DNA from: Breviolum minutum Mf 1.05b.01
Lineage: Eukaryota; Sar; Dinophyceae; Suessiales; Symbiodiniaceae
DNA: 64,000 bases
Assembly: GCA_000507305.1 (NCBI GenBank)
Contig: DF241431.1
Coordinates: 1 to 64,000, forward strand
Direction: 5' to 3'
This document shows positions 1-23,574 of the stretch, one piece after another. The notes below the pieces were generated by a model that searched no databases, was not told the DNA's origin, and saw only the letters and a list, made by a program, of their open reading frames with translations. How positions within the stretch are numbered: the first letter of the stretch is position 1; every line of letters begins with the position of its first letter. Made by a program: the position numbers and the translations under genes.

Positions 1-111
1 TCATAAATCTGCATAAATGCGGTGTAACCCGTAGTAGTTTTGCATCTATGAAGATTCTTTTTGCATCCACCTCTTGGTGTCCCTTGGAATGGCAACCAAC
101 CCGCGGCAAAG

Positions 112-13090
<12,979 letters not shown>

Positions 13091-13931
13091 GTCGAAGAGT
13101 CGAAGCCTCGGTGGTTTGACTTCTGGCGATGGCATTGCAGCTTTTTGGATAAGACACGCTTCAATGATCTTGAATGAGTTTCCTTGTGATGTATCGCATT
13201 CAGATGCAAGTGTGAGTACGAAAGAGATGGTTTTGTAGCCTTCGAGTGTAGCATTTACCGTGTAGTCAGCCGCAAGTGAACAGACTCAGAGTTGCAAGAA
13301 GCTTCATCTGTGCAACTCGCAGTCAGTCTTGCTTTTGGCTGTGAAGTTGATCTTACGCCACCTGATTCCTTTCAAACAGAGAAGATGTGCTTTTGTTTTT
13401 ATGAAGTCCTTTGAAGAACTCCGATCGCGAGGAGTCATTTGGAGAAGTGGAATCTCCGTGGTATTAGTAGCTGATGTCGGGCTTTAAATAGCTCAGTGGC
13501 CGTACAGACCCACACATCGGTTGCGAATCCTGTCGCTGGAAGACGGCTGGTCGGAAGTTACAGGGTTTTGATCCTCTCTGGACACTATGGATTTTTGAAT
13601 GTTGGACTTCGGTTGTAAACTCCGGTAGTACTTTTTTATCTTTGTTTTTAAAATTCCATTATGAACTATGTGACTTTGTGATCATTTAGTATTCGAGGAT
13701 TGTGTCTAGATGGGGAATACCTACATGTCCTGTCAATGCACACTTCAACCAGCGAAGTTTCCAAATGCCGTATAGTTCGAAAAATGCATTGCAGGATGGC
13801 AATTTGCAGGACAACGCTTTGCTTGTGGGATAGATGAATCACAGTGTCATCGAAAAATTGTAAAGCCTTCATTCTGGGAACTATGTATATACAGTATATC
13901 ATCGTACATATCACAGTTGAAACCAGAAAAA
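13091..13931. other. ATPase 3' flank, no gene recognised
   Basis: Follows the ATPase stop codon at 13088-13090. It probably holds the ATPase 3' UTR and the space between convergent genes. I see no exon with family similarity. A tRNA-like stretch near 13483-13540 was examined and rejected. Confidence 0.5.
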
Positions 13932-14012
<81 letters not shown>

Positions 14013-14034
14013 CTCATAAAGAANGAAAAACATA

Positions 14035-14110
<76 letters not shown>
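13932..14110. repeat. Two (CAT)n microsatellites separated by about 24 bases with an ambiguous N
   Basis: The first array is 13932-14010 and the second 14035-14110, with the N at 14024 between them. They lie between the ATPase 3' end (+) and the terminal exon of a minus-strand gene. Read on the minus strand they are (ATG)n and would fall just downstream of that gene's stop. Poly-His, poly-Ser and poly-Asp frames through them are artefacts. The N suggests that repeat length or joining is uncertain here. Confidence 0.95.
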
Positions 14111-14111
<1 letters not shown>

Positions 14112-14237
14112 CACCTCATATATTGTACTGTATCACCAAACAACATCACAAAACAGATACAACAACCATGTACCCCAAACAACATCACGAAAACAAAGAC
14201 ATCAAACAACTCATTTGTACCATGAGCTGCCAAGCAA

Positions 14238-14360
14238 CTACATCACATAGGTCGCATCTTTGCGAACCTCAATTACTGTAACTTCACCATACTTTTCCTT
14301 GGAGGCACCATAATGCCGAGCTATGAAGCTGTTCGAAACTTTTCCACCTGATGATGCCAC
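14238..14360 (-). CDS. Terminal exon of an unidentified minus-strand gene
   Basis: On the minus strand, an acceptor TTTCGCAG is followed by G, matching the AG|G rule, and opens 40 codons that begin VASSGGKVSNSFIARHYG and end IEVRKDATYVM with a TAG stop (complement of 14238-14240). Composition and the acceptor both look like real coding sequence. I do not recognise the family. This would be the 3' end of a gene convergent with the ATPase; its upstream exons should lie at higher coordinates, but I could not chain them with confidence. Confidence 0.5.
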   Translation of the reverse strand: MASSGGKVSNSFIARHYGASKEKYGEVTVIEVRKDATYVM

Positions 14361-17300
14361 CTGCGAAATGCGAAAGTGCTCAGCATCTGATGAAACGAAA
14401 AGGAAAAAATGAAAAAAGGCAGGGTTGAAGCAGAACCACATGGGGCTTCGCGGCTTCACGCTCTCTAGTGACTACCTATCTGATTATCTCATCAGGATTT
14501 CCCTTCAGGATTTTCATGGTTGACACACTCTTCCACGACTTAAAGAGTGTGTGTCAAATCGAGCCATACGACCACAGAGGAACAGTTCAACACTGACATG
14601 CTGGTTTCAGATTTCCGTGTTCGAACGTTTCAAAAAACAACCCAGACAAATTATTCCAGCCCATTCTTGCAGGTGGGTGGCTCATGGGGGAGAACCGACC
14701 CCTTTTGCGAGTGCGGGTTTTCAGTTCAAAATTCAAGTTGAAGCAAGGGCAGCTGACTATCAGGACCAAGCAAGACATTTAGCCAATAGACCAACGATCA
14801 CCAGTGTTCTGAGTATGTAAACATGCAAAGAGTGAAGCATAAAGCCTTGGGAGGATGGAAAGTCTTCAGATGTCAAGTATGTGCTTGAACTGACGTTAAA
14901 GATTTCAAGAGCTACAAGAGTATCCCCAAAATTGGTATATAGATAATTATATTCATATGTCTGTATATATATATATATACATACATCCATATAGCTTGAT
15001 CCAGCATCTAGAAAACTGCAGAAGAAGCTGGCTTGCCTTGAATTCATAGCCATGGCCAGAAAAGCCAAAGGCAGGAAGAATGGCGGGCGACCCTTTGCGA
15101 ATCACTGGACGCAGCAATTCACTGATAGAATCTGATCGAAACGTTAACATTATCGTACAAGCAATAAACTGGTATACATATACAGATGTTACACACACAC
15201 ACACACATTTCTATAGTTGCAGAAAAAACAAAAAAACTTACATGGAACCTGACAATCACCCTTTTGGAAAGGAAAACATCTTCCAAACTACCATTTTTTG
15301 GTTGTATACTAGTTTTCCGGGCTATAATTGCATAGAATCGTGTCATATTTTACTTACCCTATGACTTGTGTGTGATAGTCTTATCCCTTGATTTCTGACG
15401 GATATCCAAATACAGACCTACTCAGACTTGCAGGATCAAAATCACCACATCCTTTTTTGAAGACTTCACTTTTTTTTTAAAAGATGTGTTTGGCCTTTTT
15501 GTGGCAAATGGTGAGGTTGGAACGCACTGCTCCTTTCCACCAGTTTTCCACCTTGTCCTGGATGCACTTGGGATTGGCTATTCCTGGTCAGGCCTTCGAT
15601 GGCTGCTACCCCTCCTTCTGCGCTTGAGCGCCTCAGACACGTCTCTTGGGTAGCACTGAGTACACTTACAGTGACCCCCTTAGGCCCAAAACGTGGTTTG
15701 GCCAGCCTCTGAAATATCCAGACCTCTAGTATCTCTAGTCCTGGTTCATCCCTTCTAGAGTGCCTGATGTGTGGAAGTGACCAAGTCCACTTCGGCAGGT
15801 TAGATATCGACATCACCCTCTACTTGACATCCAACTGCTTCGAGGGGTGCGGGTTCAAAGGTTTATGATTTCAGATGCGAAAGGACAATTCATCTCTAGT
15901 TGTTGGCAGCAACTTGCAGAGTGCCTTGCGATTTTGACACACGCAGTCGTGTTGGGTTGCGATCTTTAAGTTGGAAAAGGGACTGCCGTGACTGCCTGTT
16001 GACTGGGATGACAGGGTGCATTGTTGTTTTGAAGAAAGAAACTTTGAACCATTGGCAACCGGATTGAATGGCAGAAGTGGCTTTGGGTGATTTAGCACGG
16101 AGGTATGCCACGATGCTCCTCCTGGATGATGGTTGCTATGCCAATATGTACACCAACCTCACGAAGGCTTCCGCTTGCAGTCCAATGCACCATGGAGTCC
16201 ATCTCAATACGTGTTAAATGATGTGTTGTTTCCCCAAACAGTCTACTGTTGGGGTTCTCAATGCTTTCGCGGGACCTTTACTTATGGCTAAAGACCCCAA
16301 AGCTAGCGCTGTTGAGGGAAAAAAACACCAGATGTCATATGCGATTTCTGCAACTGCTTGGGGTCTGCGGTGGTGTAAGTTGACGTTTGAATAGTCATCT
16401 CCCCCTCAAAACACAGACAACCACCCGCAGGTTTATAAGGTCTCGGATGTTGTAAGGCAGGCACTGCATGTTTCAACAAAGCACACTGTGGAAGGCCTTT
16501 AAACTGAAGATTGTGGGCTTCACAGGAGTCTCCAGGCGGACAGGGCACTGGTTGATTTGCTGGAAGCACAACAGCTGCAAGTTGTTCAAACTTTGACTTG
16601 GCGGTATAAATCTTTTTGTTGCCAACGGAGGTATGACATCTACGACTACGTGGATGCCTGTCATACCCAATATAGCCCTAAGAGGACGCCCAGTGTGGAA
16701 GGTTCCGACTAGCCTACGACAACAGTCTAACTTTCGTTGGCAATGATTTATCGCCACCATACTTCATAAAGATCACTGCCAGGGACTCTCTGAACTTTGT
16801 AAGCAAGGCTTGAGTTGGATCTCATTTGCTGAGTGAGACGTTTGATCGATGGCCTAAGCAGGACCCTCTCTTCTGGCAAGTGTGAGCGTTTCGTTGGTGG
16901 TCCGGGTATCCGGGTGGCCATGTCATGATCCCACTTCAAGGATTAGCACAAGGGCCACATGACATGAATCCATTTCTTGCTTTTTTGTCTCAGCCTCCGC
17001 CTTCCGGTTGTTGCATGATGACAAAAGGGACAACGGATTTCCTCCCAAAAAGTGTTCCGTAAATGTGCGAAGCATTAGAAACAGTGCATCCACAAAGTCA
17101 CTTTGAGGCTACTATGCGGTGTTGAGGAGCCGCTTGAGATCCACCACCTGTGTGGTAGGGAAGCCAAATCAAACCCGAAGAGAAACATGTCTTTTTTGAA
17201 AAATGATTCGCATTCACCAATGCCACTGATCATTTTGAAAGGGACTCTAAGTTCTTTTCTTTTTATGGCTCATTGCAGCTGGAGATTCCATTTGGCATAA

Positions 17301-18117
17301 GATCTTCACAAGATGTTTTTCGTCTGAAGCAACATGAAGAAATTGGTCCCTCACGGTGCGCCACCATTCAGATTTATAAACATTTTTTCCGGGTAGCTTC
17401 TCATCTCCTTTTGATTCCCTGTCAAGGTTCAGTTATAGCATCACCCTTTGTAGTGGGGAATGTCTATGGTGATTAAGCATAGGATTACCAGCCTTTGTAT
17501 TAGGACCAGGATTTGATCAATCTGGTGCAGATGACTTGAAATGGATTGAATGATTTCCAAGGGAGAGAGCTGCTCGCGGATTGCAGTCCCTTGGACGGCT
17601 GCAAGGGAACGTTGTTTCGTTGGTGGGGTGTGCACAAGTCATTGAGTTCAGGTCTCGATAGAAGTTGGCTTTTGCATTTGCGATATTTTCGGTGAGGGGA
17701 TATAGACATCAAAAAAATGTATATGAAATTAAACGTAGATAGTAGACATATATGTATATATAACGTTGCTTTTGCAATTGGGATACTGTACACATACCAG
17801 CGAGCATCCCAAAAGTGTTTTCAGGTCAGCCAGGAAATGTCAAAGACTGTAAATTCAAAGGGAGAATGGACATCGGAAACCACCAGTGCAGAGAAACTTG
17901 GAGAGAACATTTGCATGTCAAGAAGAAATACTTTGAAACACAGTACCTTTTTTCTTCAGCGGGAGCATTTTTTTCCCATTACTTGCAGTACTTTTTGGAT
18001 CTTTTTGTGATACAGCACTGCCAGCACATTGCTTTGTGTTTCTGTACGATTGCTCTGGCTTAAGTTGCCTGACATCTCCCCTTGAGACTTTGCCGAGCCC
18101 CGACAGAGACGAAGATC
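14361..18117. other. Stretch without a confidently assigned gene
   Basis: Upstream exons of the minus-strand gene are expected here. Candidates are weak. A basic + strand stretch at 15052-15129 starts MARKAKGRKNGG. Minus-strand open frames lie at 15466-15816, 15871-16098, 16303-16569, 16473-16760 and 16748-16939 (the last contains RSHLPEERVLLRPSIK). The minus-strand block 15.5-16.9 kb could be a decayed mobile element or exons in shifted frames; no reverse transcriptase, integrase or transposase signature was seen. Short TA and CA microsatellites occur near 14964-14980 and 15191-15207. Confidence 0.35.
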
Positions 18118-18561
18118 ATGATGTCGAAAGCAGTTGCAGCTGGCGTGGGTGCATTGGCAATCCAGATCTTTTCCGGTCTCGCACCCAGCCGGGCCGCATG
18201 GGGCTGGACTATGGATGTGCCTACAAATGCTGGCTTCACGTGTGAGGAGGGTAGCACCATTGGTGGGGCTAAAGGGACAACTGCGGCCAACTATACTTGC
18301 ACTGTGGTGCCAGATTCAGGGATGAGCTGCGATGTGAGCACCATCTATTTACAATGCTCAGATGGTGATGGAGGACCACAGAACTTTGTTCCTGTAGAGG
18401 GCCAATGCATCAACAAGGAAAGTGCTGCTGCGAGCAGAAACGCAACTCCCGACACTCTCTCGTGGTCTCAAGTCCCTGCTTGCTCAACCTCCGGTGCATC
18501 CACAAGTAGCACGATGATGGGATGTGCTTTGGCAACCTTTTTGGCAGGGATGGCAATGTAA
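18118..18561 (+). CDS. Small secreted or GPI-anchored-type cysteine-containing protein, single exon
   Basis: A continuous 147-codon frame from ATG 18118 to TAA 18559-18561. Residues 1-27 are hydrophobic with small residues (VAAGVGALAIQIFSGLAPSR, then AAWGW), consistent with a signal peptide cleaved near the AWG. The middle has six cysteines and at least one N-glycosylation motif (NYT). The C-terminus is a Ser/Thr/Gly-rich spacer followed by a short hydrophobic tail (CALATFLAGMAM), the layout of a GPI-attachment signal. I do not recognise the family. It has no introns, unlike its neighbours. A small hairpin (AGTGCG/CGCACT) lies 45 bases after the stop at 18606-18621. The first Met of the MM pair is chosen because both are in frame and nothing separates them. 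Confidence 0.6.
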   Translation: MMSKAVAAGVGALAIQIFSGLAPSRAAWGWTMDVPTNAGFTCEEGSTIGGAKGTTAANYTCTVVPDSGMSCDVSTIYLQCSDGDGGPQNFVPVEGQCINKESAAASRNATPDTLSWSQVPACSTSGASTSSTMMGCALATFLAGMAM

Positions 18562-18937
18562 GAATCCTTGAGAGCGGCTTGATTCTTGTTTGCTTTGTTT
18601 TCCCCAGTGCGTAATGCGCACTGCAAAGCAATTGGCACTTGATGGCATCTTGTAGCCCAAAGCTGCTTAATTCTTCACAAATCTTTGCCGGAGGCAGAAC
18701 TTGTGGAGGCCATTTTCATCCATTTTCGATACTCATCTGAAGCCCTGGATACTTTGGATGTGGGAAGCAAGCGGATCACATTGAAATCAAAAGGGATCTC
18801 GATTTGTCAGTTGTGCTTTGCCTCTTTTGGCAGTTTTTCCGCAAAGGGTCAAAGAGGATCGGTTTCAGAAGAATTGGCAATTGCAGTTTTGCACACATTT
18901 TTGTTGCATTGTGCTTTGGATTTTGCTTGAAACTCAG

Positions 18938-20130
18938 GTCACAACCCAGCGCTTCTATTCGCAAGCAAACTGTGTTGGCTTGCCATACCAGGTGCTGTCA
19001 ACAAAGAAACTGTCCACTTGTGGCCCCGCTGGTGTACAGCAGTTTGGAGCGCCTATGGGCCTTACTCTTGTCATTGTGGTTGACAACATCATGTGCAGTA
19101 GGAAAAGCGATTTCTCAGCTTTTGTTCATATATTGCAATGATATGAAAATGTTTAGCTCCGATTCCGCTTTGTGCGGGCAACATGTGTGAGCACGTGACA
19201 GATCTACACTTATCCAGTGCAGAACGAGTGTATGCGCTGGAACAATGGGACGCAGGCCAAAGCTTTGGGGTTTCAAAGACATTTCAGCGCAGTATTTCCG
19301 TCGTGTCCCCCCCGGCGTTTTCTGCGCATGCCAGACCTTCCGCGTGGACCCGACTACGACCAACGTGACACAGGCGACTGGGAGAAACGACAGTGACACA
19401 TGACAAATTGAATCCATCATGGAAAATGGCTCTGTTCATAGGGATCTACTAGTCCAGAGAAAGATGCTACATAAAAGAGGCAGTTTCCGGGTGATGGTTT
19501 GGCTTTTTGAATGTTTCTTCATTTTCTTCTCACCTTTTGGAAGAAGAGTTCTTCGGAAACCCTGAAACCAACCGCAAGCTGGAGGTGGACTATTTGCTCA
19601 ATGATAAGTGTGGTGGTGATCAGATCAGGTCACAGGGAAACAGGGGGTGTCTTAGGGGATGGTACCTGGAGCTGTTGATTGTGTCATGATTCGAGGTGAA
19701 GGTAAGTGGCTTCACAAGAAGTTTTTGAAGTTGGTAGGTTGGTAGGCTGGTAGGGTGGTAGACTCCTACGACATGATGAAATCCGATGAAGAAATTCTTT
19801 TGAACCAACTGCGAGCTTCAGGGAATATGTCATGAGCGTGGGCTACTGCTACGAGCTCTACCCCGATGCTGTCCCACGAAGTTTCAAGTGGGAGGCCAAT
19901 TGGGTACTCATTTTTGAGCATTTTTGCTTAGTGGCTTGACAGTTTTACATGATTTTAAGCAAATATGTAGAATCAATTTCAATTGTTGGTAGGAAGGTTA
20001 ATGTGGTAATGTTGACCCAGCCATGGTCTGGCCCCTTTCGCGACTTGGTGCTTTGCGAGGTCAGTTCCCCATATTTTGAGTTTGCCACGGACCCTGACAC
20101 CACTCAGCGGCAGGTAGAAAGATACGATGC
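18938..20130 (+). CDS. Fragments of a second secreted-type gene, incomplete model
   Basis: Exon-like blocks with AG acceptors: 18938-18991 (QRFYSQANCVGLPYQ, GT donor), 19202-19255 (TYPVQNECMRWNNGTQ, GC donor), about 19549-19620 (FFGNPETNRKLEVDY), 19822-19894 (VMSVGYCYELYPDAVPRSFK, GC donor) and about 20066-20115 (PYFEFATDPDTTQRQ). Spaced cysteines and NGT glycosylation motifs resemble extracellular cysteine-rich proteins. The blocks are phase-plausible but I could not prove they form one gene, nor exclude that they belong with the gene at 18118. The family is not recognised. Confidence 0.4.
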
Positions 20131-22062
20131 CACCTCAGTGTCTGGGGCCTTGAATGTTTGGAGGCCAGGGCAGTGTTTGTGGTGCAGATGTAAGGGGATG
20201 TTGAGATCAAGTCAATGGATCTGTCTGAACCAAAAGTAGCAAATTTCAAGGTTTGCACTTGCGGTCAACCTCTCGATTTCCACCACCGGCCCCGTTGAAA
20301 AACCGTTTGGAGGCCGTCTTTGCTGCCGGTGCTGGCAGCTCCCGCGGTGTGGAGTCTTAGCATCCCGGGTCTTGATGCCAAATGGGCAGCTGGTTGCAGG
20401 GTTCGTTTGAAAATCTCATATTACCACTTACCACTTGAGCGAATCTTTGGTGCCAAAATCCATCAAATATCTTTCAATGCAGATAGGAGTGGCATGGATG
20501 CACTTCTGGAGTAGATGAGTAGATATTGGATTTGCTGGCCGTAGCGGTATAACAATATAGGATTCAAGAGCTATGATAAACTATTTTTTATATAAATGAT
20601 GCCGTTCCGTACAGGAAAAGATGATATCAGCAACAGTATCTAATATGTACTGTGATATGGAGATAGAGAGACAAAAAATTCAGATTCGGAGAGGCAGAGA
20701 AAGAGTGTAGGGATAGAAACTTCAAAACATTAGACATATTATAACAGTGCCATTTTTGGACCTGTTGCGGGGTGGGAAACACAAGACTTAAGTTCAGCCC
20801 TTCAAGCAGTCTCCAAAGGAAGACGAGAAGCTTCCTCTGTACGAACATTCCTTGCCCATTGTTTTTCTGAACTCTGCACCCGCACACCTCACAATCCACT
20901 TCAATTTGATTATACACTTCCTTTTTTTCATTGATTTCCTGCCTATGCGGCTATGCGCATGATATGTTTGCCATAGCTCCCATTACGCGTTAATGTGTCA
21001 AATACATGGTATTGCACCATACTTTGCAACTCTGGGTCCCAGGTCCTGATGGGACACCAAGAGTTCTGACAGCGAAAGGCCGCGAGAAACTCGCGGTCAA
21101 GCCGTTTGTTGCAGCTGTTTTGGGTTGCCATTCTCGGTTTCTCAGACCCCATGCCTGTTGATTTATGTAACTTGAAATGGCTGGCTTTTCAAGTTTGAAA
21201 CCTAAAGAAGGGGGGCAACCCTGAAAAAAGGAAGAATTTGAGTTTCCTACAGCTTTTCAACCGAAACAGTCTGTCTTGATGCAGTTCAAAAGGTGGAAGG
21301 TTTCACCCTATGCCGGCCATGCCCAATCGCTGTGCGCTTGATGAAAGAGGGAATCAGGGTATCCAAGGCCTGACATTGCCATGACTCAGTTAGAGGGTCT
21401 TGCAGCACGCACCGTGGGTCCTCGGCCAGAAGTGTTTCACCCGCACAAAGTGGTCGCCAAGACAAACGGCTGGACAGGACGGGGAGAGCCTACCATCACT
21501 CGACCATGATCAATAGTCAGTGTGGATCTCTACAGATCAGTGTTGTATATTGTTGTGCTGTGAACTTGGGACACCAGAAATTCCTCTCTCTTTGTCAACT
21601 TTGTTGCGGCTCCATCTCAATCTGGTTCAAGTTGGGGGAGTGTTTTGTCATGGGGATGTGTTTTTGTATGGCTTTGCCTTGCATTTTGCCGCAGCTTCAT
21701 CAGGCTATATGAAAGATTTGAATCAGTATATCAATTCAAGAGCAGCAACATCAGGACTTGATGATCTTGATGTGGATTGGATCCAAGACTAGTTTTGCAC
21801 TGGTTTCATCATTCTGAGCCAAGTAAGTTCATTTATCCAACCATGATGAGATGCATTAGTCATTGCCCCGATGCACTAAGCTCAACGCCAACAGCCTGCA
21901 CTTTAACCATTCAAGTCAGCCAAATGCTTGTGAAGCTGCAGAAGATGCTACTATTGAGTTGGCTTTTTGATGCTTTTTGCAAGTGATGGCAGTGGGTGAC
22001 TTTGGGATCAGCATCACAACAAAATCTCGGTCCAGTCAGTCACTTGTTTCTATTTGCTCGCC
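20131..22062. other. Stretch without a confidently assigned gene
   Basis: Short open frames (for example 21520-21792) have no family similarity that I can see and no matching splice signals. It may contain the 3' part of the secreted-type gene and the 5' flank of the sortilin gene. Confidence 0.4.
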
Positions 22063-22904
22063 ATGCGCCAACTGGGCCTGAGACCATTGCTCTGGCTCTT
22101 GTTTTTCCAGTTATGACCTGAGAAGGATGTCGTTTCTCCCAAGGTTCTCGTCACAATTCGAAAAAAGCACCAGGTGACGCCACCCTAGTCAGTGATCCAG
22201 TTTCATTATTCTGGGATTTTTAAGCTTGATGACATTTTCCCATCATGGTTTTATATACTATATAGTGAACTTCAAGTGTTGAGCTGTTTCAGAAACCTAA
22301 ACAGGAAGATTTTCCATGTTGAGGCCATGGTATGAGGCCATTGGAGACGTCCCGGAGAAGAAAGAGGCCACCCGTGAGGTCCATATCAGTCTCATCACGT
22401 ACTTCCAAAATCATTGCAGCCAATTTTGGACGTGATACTGATATTTATATATATATATATACATATACTGATAATGACTTGAAACTGATGAAGAGACTCT
22501 GGAGGGTTTCTTTTTGCAACAAGAACGTTTCTTTTTGCAACTCCGGGTGTATTGTTGACTTGCAGGTGCTGGTGAAAGAGCTGGTGCTGGACAGTGCTGT
22601 GGTGGATATTGTGCTTGAGACCCTGGGGATGTCCGGAAAGATGAAACTAAGTTGCTTCTTTTTGGAGGCAATGTTATCTTTTTGGCCTGTGGTAGGTCTT
22701 GGTCTAATCCTTGTTGTTGACAGCATCATCATCACAATAAGAAGAAATGAGTAATGACCATCACAGTGACAATGATACTAATACTGTCAACCATAAAACA
22801 TGAGGATGAGAATCCGAATGATCATTATGATGAGGATGATGATATCGATAACGACAATGATAGTGAACAATAACACTGACAATGATATTGATATCATCAT
22901 GAGA

Positions 22905-22946
<42 letters not shown>

Positions 22947-23574
22947 CCGTTGTTGATGACGTGATACTGGTTTCTGTACAAGTTTTTACTGTAGTCATTC
23001 TCTGTCATTTATTGTTTATTTTCTATTATTTATTGTTTATTATTCGTTATTCATTTATTTTTTCATGTTTCATTGTTTGTTCATGATTCATTATTCATAA
23101 GGTATTGTTCATTGATTATCTCTTTCCTCTTTCTATTTCTTATTACTACTATCTAGTACTTGTATCATGAAAATCATTGGTCATCATCGTCCCCTCAGTT
23201 GCAAACGATCACCAAGGTACCTGGGCAAACGACACGAGTGCCTGCTGCTGACAACAAAGAAACAGTGTCTTGGCAGATGAAGATAGAAAAAAGGTGCCGA
23301 GGTTTGTGACTGCCACCATCAAGCTTCATGTTCCAACCCTTCAAATTCAGACAACGTCCTCAGAAACACTCCCTGAAACTAACAGTTCGACCTGAAAATT
23401 GGTGGTTTGGAGACGATCCTTTCCTTTCGGGTTTCGGCCCCTGAAAAGGGACTATGTTACTTCCCGGGATAGAGCATTAGCCCGGTATGATTGGACTGTC
23501 ACCTCTGTGGCATGTTGAGGCGGCTCTATTCGAGCTGCGACAGCGGCCAAAGCTGGCATGAAATCACTGACCAG
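22063..23574 (+). CDS. Sortilin segment 1: possible signal peptide and first propeller blade
   Basis: An ATG at 22063 opens MRQLGLRPLLWLLFFQ, a good signal-peptide shape, but its splice to the next exon is unresolved. Exon 22337-22378 (AIGDVPEKKEATRE, GT donor) joins in phase to 22566-22695, which starts VLVKELVLDSAVVDIV. The same block then continues best one frame over (DPGDVRKDETKLLLFGGNV, then IFLACG), so there is an apparent frameshift near 22617-22622. Exon 23520-23574 gives RLYSSCDSGQSWHEITDQ, the first Asp-box-like VPS10 repeat. Confidence 0.7.

Noticed and set aside
13483..13545. tRNA-like stretch with TAGCTCAGTGG and GGTTGCGAATCC
   Set aside because: The B-box has an extra base, the D-arm and anticodon arm cannot be folded, and the acceptor stem does not pair.
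13844..14281. Poly-Ser, poly-His and poly-Asp open frames
   Set aside because: Products of the CAT arrays, with no flanking coding signal in these frames.
15466..16939. Retrotransposon pol-like minus-strand frames
   Set aside because: No reverse transcriptase, RNase H, integrase or terminal repeat signature could be seen, so I did not call a mobile element.
21520..21792. 90-codon open frame as a gene
   Set aside because: Starts with low-complexity Leu/Ser, no family motif, and no AG|G acceptor in phase.
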